DNA from: Microcaldota archaeon
GTDB lineage: Archaea; Micrarchaeota; Micrarchaeia; Anstonellales; Anstonellaceae
DNA: 10,052 nt
Assembly: GCA_023248665.1 (NCBI GenBank)
Contig: JAHFEC010000036.1
Span: 1-10,052 of the forward strand
Direction of reading: 5' to 3'
A program made the translations under genes and the position numbers. The notes under the pieces are model-generated. The model had not been told where the DNA came from. It saw only the letters and a list, made by a program, of their open reading frames with translations, and did not search any database. Shown one piece after another: positions 1-6,330 of this stretch (positions are counted from its first letter, which is position 1; the number at the start of each line of letters is the position of its first letter).

Positions 1-78
1 GTAGCGCTCGGCCAGCTTGCTTACCTGCGTGGCGCAGTCAGGTGAATAAATCGAATGGACGTGCAGGTCGAATTTCAT
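1..78 (-). CDS. PHP-domain protein, N-terminal fragment (runs off left edge)
   Basis: Reading the minus strand from an ATG at 76-78 gives 26 codons that begin MKFDLHVHSIYSPDC and stay open to the window edge. The D-L-H-x-H-S pattern close to the N-terminus is the first metal-binding motif (His6, His8) of the PHP (polymerase and histidinol phosphatase) superfamily of metal-dependent phosphoesterases. The family includes histidinol phosphatases, nucleoside/ribose phosphate phosphoesterases, RNase P protein component 3-like proteins and polymerase-associated domains, and this fragment cannot tell them apart. An AT-rich box at 99-105 lies about 25 nt upstream of the ATG, where a TATA box for a leaderless mRNA would sit, and no clear Shine-Dalgarno sequence is visible. 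The C-terminal majority of the protein lies outside the window. The start is supported because motif I falls at residues 4-9, as is usual in this superfamily. Confidence 0.75.
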   Translation of the reverse strand, partial: MKFDLHVHSIYSPDCATQVSKLAERY

Positions 79-98
79 GGAAAGAACCCGGAAAACCG

Positions 99-105
99 TA
101 AAAAT
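99..105 (-). promoter_or_regulatory. Weak TATA-like box for the PHP-domain gene
   Basis: On the minus strand this reads ATTTTTA in otherwise GC-rich DNA. Its centre is about 25 nt upstream of the ATG at 78, the distance expected between an archaeal TATA box and the start of a leaderless transcript. The match to the consensus is weak and the call rests mainly on spacing. Confidence 0.35.
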
Positions 106-134
106 GGACGGAATGAATGGGGAGGGGAAACTAT

Positions 135-530
135 TTATTTCGGCTCCACGCGCCGGATGCCCTCGATCTTGTCAAAGCCTTTGTCGAAGCTACAGATCAC
201 GTCGATGCGGTTAGCTCTCATGGTGGCCGCATGGAACGCATCCGAGGTGGCGAGGCCGGAGCGCAGGAAATGCGCCACGTGGGAAGCGACGGAAGCGTCG
301 ATGGCAAGTATCTTAAGATTCGGCATTTCGCGCACCATTTCAAGATGCCGGAGGGCCATGTCCAGACGGCCCGTCCGGGAGCAGTAATGAATCACTTCGT
401 TGACCACGAGCCAGCTGGTCTTGGCGCGCTGGCTGCCCTTGGATATGTCCTGCAAAAGCGCCATGGAGGCCCGACCGTGGGTTCCGATCCCGTCGTGCGC
501 GTGGATGAAGACGTTGGCGTCAAGGAACAT
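135..530 (-). CDS. vapC: VapC-type PIN-domain endoribonuclease toxin
   Basis: This 131-residue protein has the length and motif order of VapC toxins, Mg2+-dependent RNases that cut tRNA, rRNA or mRNA and arrest growth when not held by VapB. The PIN-domain acidic residues are visible: Asp4 in the N-terminal LDANVFI strand, Glu45 in VVNEVIHY, Asp97 in ATSDAFHAA, and Asp116 in the terminal SFDKGFDKIEGI segment. The whole protein is one PIN domain without extension or signal peptide, so it acts in the cytosol. Its ATG lies inside the 3' end of the upstream vapB-like gene (11-nt overlap), so the two are translationally coupled with antitoxin first, the usual order. All four acidic residues are intact, so the toxin looks functional. 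The RNA target cannot be read from sequence. Confidence 0.9.
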   Translation of the reverse strand: MFLDANVFIHAHDGIGTHGRASMALLQDISKGSQRAKTSWLVVNEVIHYCSRTGRLDMALRHLEMVREMPNLKILAIDASVASHVAHFLRSGLATSDAFHAATMRANRIDVICSFDKGFDKIEGIRRVEPK

Positions 531-834
531 GGAGCGCCTCCCGGTCCCCCTCTTCCTCGACTTGGCGCATGAGCGCTTCCACCTCTTGGTCGCTCATGCG
601 GGCATTTGCACGCAGGCAGGCCAGACGCTCCAGCGTCTTTTTGACGGCGGCGGAATCGGGCACCTGGCTTGTGCGCTCACGAGCCGCCGCCTTCGGCTTG
701 CCGGAATCTTGCGGGCTCCGTGTGGAGAGCAGGTCGTTAATCTGCTCGTCGTAGCTTTCCCGCCGATAACGCTTGAGGCGGGCGAGCCTGTTGCGGGTTT
801 TCTTCTTGACAAGAATCGTCGTGTAATCGTCCAT
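520..834 (-). CDS. vapB: VapB-type antitoxin, ribbon-helix-helix-like
   Basis: This small basic protein (104 aa from the ATG at 834) starts MDDYTTILVKKKTRNRL and continues through a segment ending SYDEQINDLL. That layout, a short beta strand, a basic helix and a second helix around SYDE-INxLL, is typical of archaeal ribbon-helix-helix VapB antitoxins, which bind operator DNA with the N-terminus and neutralise VapC with the C-terminus. After a charged, low-complexity middle, residues 66-104 form a predicted charged helix rich in Glu and Arg, a plausible VapC-binding tail. An in-frame GTG at 841-843 would add three residues. The TATA-like box at 866-873 predicts transcription starting near 843, so either start gives a nearly leaderless mRNA. 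The gene overlaps vapC by 11 nt. The family call rests on the N-terminal pattern and on the PIN-domain partner. Confidence 0.8.
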   Translation of the reverse strand: MDDYTTILVKKKTRNRLARLKRYRRESYDEQINDLLSTRSPQDSGKPKAAARERTSQVPDSAAVKKTLERLACLRANARMSDQEVEALMRQVEEEGDREALHVP

Positions 835-865
835 ATGGATCACATATATGGTAGTGTATAAGTAG

Positions 866-873
866 TATATAAA
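866..873 (-). promoter_or_regulatory. TATA box for the vapBC operon
   Basis: On the minus strand the segment reads TTTATATA, a near-consensus archaeal TATA box. Its centre is about 26 nt upstream of position 843, so the transcript would start at or near the vapB start codon (leaderless). The box begins at the base right after the stop codon (874-876) of the upstream reductase gene, so that gene's 3' end and this promoter have no spacer. In VapBC systems the antitoxin or the complex usually represses its own promoter; the operator itself was not identified. Confidence 0.7.
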
Positions 874-1965
874 TCATCGTTTCCGGCCGCCGACCCATGC
901 CCTTGCCCATGCGCCCAAGCTGCGGGCCGAGAGCATCTTGGAATACTCGTCCATCTCGCCGCTCTCGGCCAGCAGCCGCTCGAAACGCAAAGCCTTCATG
1001 CTGGAGAGCCACAAATCAACTCCGAAAGAGGGGAGGGAATTGAGGCCCTGGCGCAGGAGGCCGTGGAGCGCGAGGTCGAGGCCGTATTTTTTGCGCCATG
1101 CCGCTTCGTATTCTTCCGGCCACTCGAAGAGCCGGCCGGCGAGCCGCCCGCACGAGGAGCCAAAGAAGATGCCGCCGCCGGAGGAGGCTTTCACCTGCCC
1201 GGCCGCGTCTCCGGCCAGGCACACGCGGTAATCGCCGCGGATTTTGCCGGTCTGCGGCCGGACGTGGAGCGGGATGAGGGCCGAGAATTCGGATTGGGGC
1301 TTTTTGTCTTTGAGGCCGAGTTTTGAGAGGAATTGGCCGCGCGCGGCATGGAGCCCCTTCGCGCCGGCCACCCCCAGTCCGATCTCCGCCGTCTCCTCGC
1401 CGGTCGGGATGATCCAGCCGATGAAGCCGGGGCAGAGGCGCGGATCGAAGAAAACCTCGACGGCCCCGATGTCCTCGCAAGAATGGGAGAAATCGCCCTG
1501 CCAGCAGGAGGTGTAGGCGCGGATGCGGGGAAAATCGAACAGGCGCGCGATGGTGGAGATGGGGCCGTCCGCGCCGATGACATTTTTCGATTTGAGATCC
1601 TCGAGGCGGCGCACGCCGTGCTTGGAGAGGACTTTCCCGCCCGCGTCGATGAATTTCTGGGCCGCCAGGAAGTCGAATTTGCCGCGCTCGATGACATAAG
1701 CCTTGGGCTGGGCATAGGAGAGCGAGAAGGTTGAGTTCGCGCCATGCAGGTTCGCCCTGAAAATGGGGTTGCGGATGATCTTTTTGTAGGGCACGACGTC
1801 GTCCATCTGCTCGAGGCCCGATGCGGAGACGAGGCCGGAGCAGTGCACGGGCTGGCCGATTTTTTCGTGCTCTTCGGAAAGGAAGACCTCGTGGCCGCTT
1901 TTGAGGGCGGAAAGGGCGGCGAACGAGCCCGCAGGCCCCGCACCGACGACGTGGACTAAAGACAT
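874..1965 (-). CDS. Geranylgeranyl reductase family FAD-dependent oxidoreductase
   Basis: The 363-residue protein (ATG at 1963-1965) begins with a Rossmann dinucleotide-binding motif, VVGAGPAGSFAAL (residues 6-18). It carries the family Cys at position 42 in QPVHCSGLVS, a GADG motif at 131-134, the GFIGWIIP segment at 180-187 that matches the substrate-domain signature, and the second FAD motif LAGDAAGQVKASSGGG around 250-265. These are hallmarks of the geranylgeranyl reductase family, which in archaea saturates the isoprenoid chains of membrane lipids such as digeranylgeranylglycerophospholipid. It is slightly shorter than many members (about 390-450 aa). The frame is open for 60 more codons to 2145, but that extension lacks family similarity, and an AT-rich box at 1987-1994 sits about 26 nt before the ATG at 1965, so the shorter start was chosen. 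The exact substrate is inferred from the family; other members act on quinone or chlorophyll side chains. Confidence 0.88.
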   Translation of the reverse strand: MSLVHVVGAGPAGSFAALSALKSGHEVFLSEEHEKIGQPVHCSGLVSASGLEQMDDVVPYKKIIRNPIFRANLHGANSTFSLSYAQPKAYVIERGKFDFLAAQKFIDAGGKVLSKHGVRRLEDLKSKNVIGADGPISTIARLFDFPRIRAYTSCWQGDFSHSCEDIGAVEVFFDPRLCPGFIGWIIPTGEETAEIGLGVAGAKGLHAARGQFLSKLGLKDKKPQSEFSALIPLHVRPQTGKIRGDYRVCLAGDAAGQVKASSGGGIFFGSSCGRLAGRLFEWPEEYEAAWRKKYGLDLALHGLLRQGLNSLPSFGVDLWLSSMKALRFERLLAESGEMDEYSKMLSARSLGAWARAWVGGRKR

Positions 1966-1986
1966 GCGAGGAATTCGGATGGAAAC

Positions 1987-1994
1987 AATAAAAA
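1987..1994 (-). promoter_or_regulatory. TATA-like box for the reductase gene
   Basis: The minus strand reads TTTTTATT, centred about 26 nt upstream of the chosen ATG at 1965. This is the canonical archaeal TATA-to-start spacing for a leaderless mRNA and helps fix the reductase start. A second T-rich stretch lies further upstream near 2000-2006, so the exact box is uncertain. Confidence 0.45.
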
Positions 1995-2110
1995 CAGGTC
2001 TTAAAACGAAAAGAAAAGCCAAAAACGCGCCCTCGGGGGCGCAAGGGACGAAAAGACGAAAACCGCCGGATGCGGGGCGATTCTCGCCGTTTTCCCGTTC
2101 GGGAGAAGCG

Positions 2111-2120
2111 TTTTTAAATA
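2111..2120 (+). promoter_or_regulatory. TATA box for the TPR-AAA/PrsW operon
   Basis: The plus strand reads TTTTTAAATA, preceded by the purine-rich AGAAGCG, which could serve as a BRE. Initiation is expected near 2142, giving a leader of about 24 nt before the ATG at 2166. That leader contains an AGAGGA Shine-Dalgarno-like sequence at 2154-2159. The 200-base region 1966-2165 thus holds divergent promoters for the reductase and for this operon. It also has two very small inverted repeats (2076-2088 and 2092-2103) of unknown meaning. Confidence 0.65.
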
Positions 2121-2165
2121 ACCCTTCGTTATTTGAATGAATCACTAGATGGCAGAGGACGAACG

Positions 2166-3878
2166 ATGGTGGACAAGCCCAGCCCGACGGATGCGCGGAC
2201 CTATTACCACAAGGGCAATATGCTCTTTGAGAAAAGCGAGTATGACAAGGCCACGGAAGCCTACAATATGGCCATCATCCTCAACCCCACGTTCAGCGAA
2301 GCCTATTTCAACCGGGGATTGTGCTACTACAACCTCAAGAATTTCGACAAGGCCGTCTCGGATTACACCAAGGCGGTCGAGCTGGACCCGAAGAATCCGG
2401 TCATCTACAACAACCGGGGCGACGCGTATTACCGCAAGCAGGACTTCCAGAACGCCATCGTGGACTACGACAAGGCGCTGGCCCTCAATGCCAAATACCT
2501 CAAGGCCTTCTACAACCGGGGGCTGGCCTACGCCTGCCTGCAGGATTACGAGAAGGCGGTCGAGGATTTCACGCAGGTTGTCAGCCTCAACCCCGATTTC
2601 TCGGAAGCGTACCATATCCGGGGGCTGGCCTACGACTACCAGAACAACCTTGACAAGGCCATCGAGGATTACGAGCACGCCATCAAGCTCAACCCCTCTT
2701 TTGCCGAGGCCAAGAACCACCTCGACATCGCGAAGGCCAAGAAGGAGAGCGGGGGCGGCGGGGCCGGGGGGCCGGCGGTCGGGGGCGGCATGGGCGGGCC
2801 CGATGCCGGCGGACAGCAGGGGCAGGGCATCAACGCCGCCAAGCTCATGTCCAAGCCGACGATGAACTTCAAGGACGTCGCCGGCATGGAGAAATTCAAG
2901 GAGGAGATCCGCGAGGCCGTGGTGTATCCGCTGGTCAAGCCCGAGCTGGCCAAGAAATACGGAAAATTGGGCGGCGGCGGCATCATGCTATACGGCCCGC
3001 CGGGCTGCGGCAAGACGTTCCTGGTCAAGGCGACGGCCGGCGAGTGCGCGGCCTCGTTCATCAACGCCAAGATATCGGACATCATGAGCATGTACGTGGG
3101 CGAGACCGAAAAGAATCTGCACAACATCTTCGAGACCGGGCGCAAGAACACGCCCTGCATCCTCTTCTTCGACGAGATGGAAGGCATGGGCGGGCGGCGC
3201 GAGGACATGACCGGCTCGATGCAGTACATGAAGATGGCCATCAACCAATTGCTCTACGAGATGGACGGCGTGGAGGCCACCAACACCAACCTGACCATCA
3301 TCGGCGCCACCAACGCGCCCTGGGACGTCGACCCGGCGTTGCGCCGCTCGGGCCGCTTCTCCAAGACCATCTACGTGCCCGAACCGGACTACACTTCGCG
3401 CTTCGAGATATTCAAGCTGCAGGCCCGCAAGCTGCCCGTGTCCAAGTTCATCCCGTGGGACATGCTCGCGCTGGCGACCGCCGGCTACGCGTCCGCCGAC
3501 CTCAAGGCGATCACCGAGGAGGCGGCGGCCATCCCGTGGCGGCAGGCGTTCCGGACCGGCAAGCAGCGCAACATCACGGCCGCCGACTACGTCCAATCCA
3601 TCCTCAAGAAGAAATCCTCCCTCCCTCCCTGGTACGGGCAGGCCAACAAGCAGGTGTACAAGGTCGAGGAGAAATACACGCTGGACGGAAAAGAGCACGT
3701 CAAGCTGACCGACAGCAAGGTGGGCGCGGCGGAGCGCGAGGCCTTCAAGCCCCTGCTCAATGTCATCAAGCAGCGCAACGAGCTTTGGTACCGGGTGCTC
3801 ACCCAATGGATCGCGAGGCCCGTCAGCCTCGGGATACTTTACATGCTGGGGACCATCTTCAGGGCGTTGAGCATATGA
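2166..3878 (+). CDS. TPR-AAA+ ATPase with hydrophobic C-terminal tail
   Basis: The 570-residue protein starts with five tandem tetratricopeptide repeats (about residues 10-180), each with the YxxRGxxY...DYxKAxxLNP pattern, a scaffold for binding partner proteins. A Gly-rich linker (195-220) joins them to a single AAA+ module (about 235-480). Visible motifs are Walker A GPPGCGKT (277-284), an aromatic pore loop MYVGET (309-314), Walker B ILFFDE (332-337), sensor-1 Asn383 in GATN, arginine-finger residues Arg394 and Arg397 in LRRSGRF, and sensor-2 region GYASADLKAI. All are intact, so it should be an active ATP-driven remodelling or unfolding machine of the classic AAA clade (Vps4/p97/FtsH-like). 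The C-terminus (about 550-566) is hydrophobic and may touch or enter the membrane; it does not end in a proteasome-binding HbYX motif. Start chosen at ATG 2166, preceded by AGAGGA; a TTG at 2133 would add 11 unlikely residues. Its stop overlaps the start of the PrsW-like protease gene, suggesting the two work together. Confidence 0.88.
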   Translation: MVDKPSPTDARTYYHKGNMLFEKSEYDKATEAYNMAIILNPTFSEAYFNRGLCYYNLKNFDKAVSDYTKAVELDPKNPVIYNNRGDAYYRKQDFQNAIVDYDKALALNAKYLKAFYNRGLAYACLQDYEKAVEDFTQVVSLNPDFSEAYHIRGLAYDYQNNLDKAIEDYEHAIKLNPSFAEAKNHLDIAKAKKESGGGGAGGPAVGGGMGGPDAGGQQGQGINAAKLMSKPTMNFKDVAGMEKFKEEIREAVVYPLVKPELAKKYGKLGGGGIMLYGPPGCGKTFLVKATAGECAASFINAKISDIMSMYVGETEKNLHNIFETGRKNTPCILFFDEMEGMGGRREDMTGSMQYMKMAINQLLYEMDGVEATNTNLTIIGATNAPWDVDPALRRSGRFSKTIYVPEPDYTSRFEIFKLQARKLPVSKFIPWDMLALATAGYASADLKAITEEAAAIPWRQAFRTGKQRNITAADYVQSILKKKSSLPPWYGQANKQVYKVEEKYTLDGKEHVKLTDSKVGAAEREAFKPLLNVIKQRNELWYRVLTQWIARPVSLGILYMLGTIFRALSI

Positions 3879-5419
3879 GCGGCACCGGCCATGGCATTGA
3901 GCGTGCGTTCCGATTTCCGCGAGTCTTGGCCTGCTTGCTCATCCTGCTCGCCCTCGCCGGCGCGCTTTGCGCCCAGTTCGAGGATTTCGCCACCGGCCTG
4001 CCGGCCGACATCATCGTGCCGAACGGCAGCCTCGACCATACGCCGGCGCTCCTGAACGTGCGGATCCACGTGCGCAACCCCGGCGAGCAGGACTGGACTT
4101 ATTATCTTTTGAGCAACCAGAACGGTACCTGGCACAGCGACCGAGTGCTGGGCGTGGTGCAGCCGGGCGAAGAGCACACGTTCAGCGTCGATTTGCAGGC
4201 CAGCTACAAGGGAAAAAGCAGGGAGAGCAGCTCGTATGCCGTGGTGGCCACCGGCAATGCGGTGCCGCTCGGGCAGTATTTTGAGGTGGATGAGGATTGG
4301 AGCGCCTACGAGAGCAGCACGAGGCAGGCGGTGGGGCAGGGCGTGATGACGTTCGTTCCGCTGGCCGGCATCGCCATCTTCCTCATCCTGCTGGCCATGG
4401 CCGACTGGGCTTACACGAGCGAGGCCGAGGGCGAATACAAGGACGAATACACGATGAAGACGCTCATGATCCCGACGGTGCAAAACCGGCCCCGGCGCGA
4501 GATTTTGGCCGACATCCTGCTTAACCCGCTCACCTGGCTTATGGAACTGCTCGTCGTGGCCGTGATGGCCAAGCTCATCTGGGACGGGCTGGTGGCCAAG
4601 GGCATGGCCAACCCGCTCGACGTCATGCTGCTCTCCGGCGCGGGAGCCCTGCTCATCCCGCTGGTGTATTTCTTCCTCGCGTGGGTGTACAACGAGCAGG
4701 TGGAGCGCATGCCCCTGCGATTTTTGGCCGGCATGTTCGTATTCGGGGCCGCCTGCGCGGTGGCGGCGCTGTTCATCAACAGCTATTACACGGCCGCTTT
4801 TAGCAGCCTCTTCGGGGTGGACAAGACCCTGATGCTTCTTCTGGCCACCGCGCTCTTCGCGCCGCTGATCGAGGAGTTGCTCAAGGGCATCGGGCTGGCC
4901 GCGCTGCTCGGCCACCACGAATTCTCGGACGCCCTGCACGGGCTCCATTTGGGCTTCGCGGTGGGCCTCGGCTTCTCGTTCATCGAGAACTGGTTCTATT
5001 TCGCCTCGCGCACCGACCCGTTCCAGACCGGGCTGGCCGTGTGGGTCGGCCTCGTGGTCTACCGCAGCTTCTTCAATTCGATCTCGCACGCCTTCTTCTC
5101 CTCGGCGCTGGGGGCGACCCTGGGCTGGGCAAAATCCCAGGACTGGGGCCGGCTGGCCGTGCTGGCCTTCGTGCCCGGACTGGCCATGGCGGTGGCCCTG
5201 CATTCCATCTTCAACATCACGGCCACGCTGGACGGCTTCTGGGCCCTCTCGAGCAATTTCGCGGTGTATGTTTTCAACCCGACGCTGGTCATCGTGCAGC
5301 TGGGCTTATTGGTCGGCCTGTTCGTGGTGGCGACGATGGACCATCGGCAGGCCGATCTGGACCGGGTAGAGAAGGCCGAGAGCCTGCTTAGAAGCTACCG
5401 CAAGAAGGCCCAGGGCTAG
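3875..5419 (+). CDS. PrsW-family glutamic intramembrane protease with extracytoplasmic domain
   Basis: The 514-residue protein has a signal-peptide-like N-terminus (hydrophobic residues about 17-33), then an extracytoplasmic domain of about 120 residues with alternating beta-strand pattern (LNVRIHVRNPG...EEHTFSVDL), which resembles Ig-like folds. A first anchor follows at about 158-177, a charged cytosolic linker (180-212), and roughly eight more membrane segments. The core has all PrsW signatures: EELLK (Glu333, Glu334, Lys337), GFSFIEN (Glu371, Asn372), SISHAFF (His405) and ALHSIFN (His443, Asn447). PrsW enzymes cleave membrane proteins within or near the bilayer; the founding member, in Bacillus, cleaves the anti-sigma factor RsiW. 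Family members are often 220-350 aa, so the N-terminal sensory-like domain makes this one long. The ATG at 3875 overlaps the upstream AAA+ stop as ATGA, implying translational coupling. Same-frame sequence before 3875 is open but is out-of-frame AAA coding sequence. The substrate is unknown. Confidence 0.85.
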   Translation: MSGTGHGIERAFRFPRVLACLLILLALAGALCAQFEDFATGLPADIIVPNGSLDHTPALLNVRIHVRNPGEQDWTYYLLSNQNGTWHSDRVLGVVQPGEEHTFSVDLQASYKGKSRESSSYAVVATGNAVPLGQYFEVDEDWSAYESSTRQAVGQGVMTFVPLAGIAIFLILLAMADWAYTSEAEGEYKDEYTMKTLMIPTVQNRPRREILADILLNPLTWLMELLVVAVMAKLIWDGLVAKGMANPLDVMLLSGAGALLIPLVYFFLAWVYNEQVERMPLRFLAGMFVFGAACAVAALFINSYYTAAFSSLFGVDKTLMLLLATALFAPLIEELLKGIGLAALLGHHEFSDALHGLHLGFAVGLGFSFIENWFYFASRTDPFQTGLAVWVGLVVYRSFFNSISHAFFSSALGATLGWAKSQDWGRLAVLAFVPGLAMAVALHSIFNITATLDGFWALSSNFAVYVFNPTLVIVQLGLLVGLFVVATMDHRQADLDRVEKAESLLRSYRKKAQG

Positions 5420-5596
5420 GACGGAGAGCCACAGGAATAAAGAGAGGACGGCCGGTTTTTTATAGTGCCCCGCGCGCACGACTGTTTTTCTAGAAAGCCG
5501 CTCCGCTCGCCCGGGGTGAAAAACAAAAATGGAAAAAACTCGAAAAAGCAAAAAAGAAGTGAATAATGCAAAAAATCGAAAAAAATAATCGCGGAC
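5420..5596. terminator. Convergent intergenic region with T-tract terminators on both strands
   Basis: These 177 bases separate the plus-strand PrsW gene from the minus-strand prepilin gene. For the plus strand, T-runs occur at 5456-5461 and around 5484-5488. For the minus strand, seven runs of five to seven A (T in the transcript) lie between 5519 and 5585, starting about 12 nt after the prepilin stop. No strong hairpin precedes them, as expected for archaeal terminators, which rely mainly on oligo-T. No gene was seen here. Confidence 0.65.
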
Positions 5597-6103
5597 TTAT
5601 TGGGCCCGCGTGACGATGTTCGCCCCCACGATCTTGGCCGGCACGATGGCCGGATCGTCATCCGTGTAATGGTAGGCAATGTAGAGGCGGCCGGAGAAGT
5701 CGTCGCCCTTGGCGAAAGTCTGGAGGGTGCCGTCGGCTTTGCGGGCCACGAGAATCACGTATTTGGGGTCGCCCGTGTTGAAAGAGCCCTGCTGCTTGAG
5801 GTTGATGGCCACGTTCTGGTAGGCGGCCAGCGTCGGATCATCGCGCCCGCGGATGAGGGCGATCTTCTCGATCTTGACCGAGCGGTAGTTGCCGTTCACG
5901 ATGTCGGCGTAGAATTGGCCGTTGGTCTGCAATATCATCGTGCCGGTGCACGCGAAGCCCGGCTCGTCGAAGATGCACTGGGGCGGGGCCTTGAATGGGT
6001 TGATCCACATCAATACGGCAATGACGATGACGATGACGAGGAGGGCCCAGCCATAGGTCATCAGGTATTCCATGGCCGCTTGTCCCTTGAATTTCCCGAG
6101 CAC
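5597..6103 (-). CDS. Type IV prepilin with class III signal peptide
   Basis: The 168-residue protein starts MLGKFKGQAAMEYLMTYG and continues in a strongly hydrophobic helix to about residue 34. The short basic leader, cleavage site Gly7-Gln8 and Glu12 at mature position +5 define the archaeal class III signal peptide (QAAMEY type), processed by an EppA/FlaK-like prepilin peptidase to release a pilin that assembles through its N-terminal helix. Two Cys (43 and 52) just after the helix may form a disulfide in the globular head. The head (about 55-168) looks beta-rich and has no motif I recognise. The start is GTG at 6101-6103, supported by a strong Shine-Dalgarno GAGGTGG (6108-6114) four bases upstream and by the exact leader length. 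It lies downstream of, and on the same strand as, two platform protein genes, so it is probably a pilus subunit of the same machine. Whether it is a major or minor pilin is unclear. Confidence 0.88.
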   Translation of the reverse strand: MLGKFKGQAAMEYLMTYGWALLVIVIVIAVLMWINPFKAPPQCIFDEPGFACTGTMILQTNGQFYADIVNGNYRSVKIEKIALIRGRDDPTLAAYQNVAINLKQQGSFNTGDPKYVILVARKADGTLQTFAKGDDFSGRLYIAYHYTDDDPAIVPAKIVGANIVTRAQ

Positions 6104-6107
6104 GATA

Positions 6108-6114
6108 CCACCTC
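6108..6114 (-). promoter_or_regulatory. Shine-Dalgarno site deciding the GTG start of the prepilin
   Basis: The minus strand reads GAGGTGG, followed by four bases and the GTG start. It closely matches the complement of the archaeal 16S rRNA 3' end. It is the clearest ribosome-binding site in the window and marks the prepilin as a leadered, efficiently translated gene, unlike the leaderless-looking vapB and reductase genes. Confidence 0.75.
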
Positions 6115-6160
6115 AATGAACGAAATATCTAGATACGGATGAACACCGTACTTTCACAAA

Positions 6161-6169
6161 AATTATAAG
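6161..6169 (-). promoter_or_regulatory. TATA box for the prepilin gene
   Basis: The minus strand reads CTTATAATT, centred near 6165. Transcription would begin near 6139, giving a leader of about 36 nt that contains the Shine-Dalgarno sequence. The prepilin can therefore be expressed separately from the platform genes upstream. Confidence 0.55.
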
Positions 6170-6182
6170 CTTGCTCTCCAAG

Positions 6183-6330
6183 GTCCGCCGCACACGGGCG
6201 CGCCCGCCGCGCCCGGACGGCGATTTTTCCCGCCCGTTTTTTCCTCTTGTTTCGGTTTTTTTGCGATTTTGTCATCGCATCCTGTTTTTGCGAATGCTTT
6301 CCTGATTCTGTTTTTTCTGCAATCTCTTTC
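6183..6330. other. Intergenic GC hairpin and A/T-tract array between platform gene and prepilin
   Basis: This stretch follows the stop of the second T2SF gene and precedes the prepilin promoter. It contains an 8-bp GC stem (6195-6202 with 6208-6215, 5-nt loop), nested in a short GTCCG/CGGAC pair (6183-6187 and 6214-6218). Between 6224 and 6316 six runs of four to seven T lie on the plus strand, so they are A-runs in a minus-strand transcript. Hairpin plus T-runs therefore has intrinsic-terminator shape only for plus-strand (antisense) transcription, where no gene is apparent. No convincing small ORF was found here. Confidence 0.5.

Noticed and set aside
2076..2103. Small inverted repeats in the divergent promoter region as an operator
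   Set aside because: Stems of about five base pairs with tiny loops are expected by chance in GC-rich DNA, and they do not overlap either TATA box.
1966..2145. 60-codon N-terminal extension of the reductase
   Set aside because: The Rossmann motif begins six residues after the ATG at 1965, as in the family, and a TATA-like box lies inside the would-be extension.
3044..3874. Upstream in-frame extension of the PrsW reading frame
   Set aside because: It overlaps the AAA+ coding sequence in another frame. The ATG at 3875 is followed by a signal peptide and has the ATGA coupling expected of an operon.
3867..3878. HbYX proteasome-docking motif at the AAA+ C-terminus
   Set aside because: The protein ends ALSI with no penultimate Tyr, so partnership with the 20S proteasome is not supported.
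3839..5203. 454-codon minus-strand open frame opposite the PrsW gene
   Set aside because: The product is rich in His, Gln, Gly and Arg with no motif or hydrophobic pattern, and the opposite strand encodes an intact PrsW protein. It is a GC-driven shadow.
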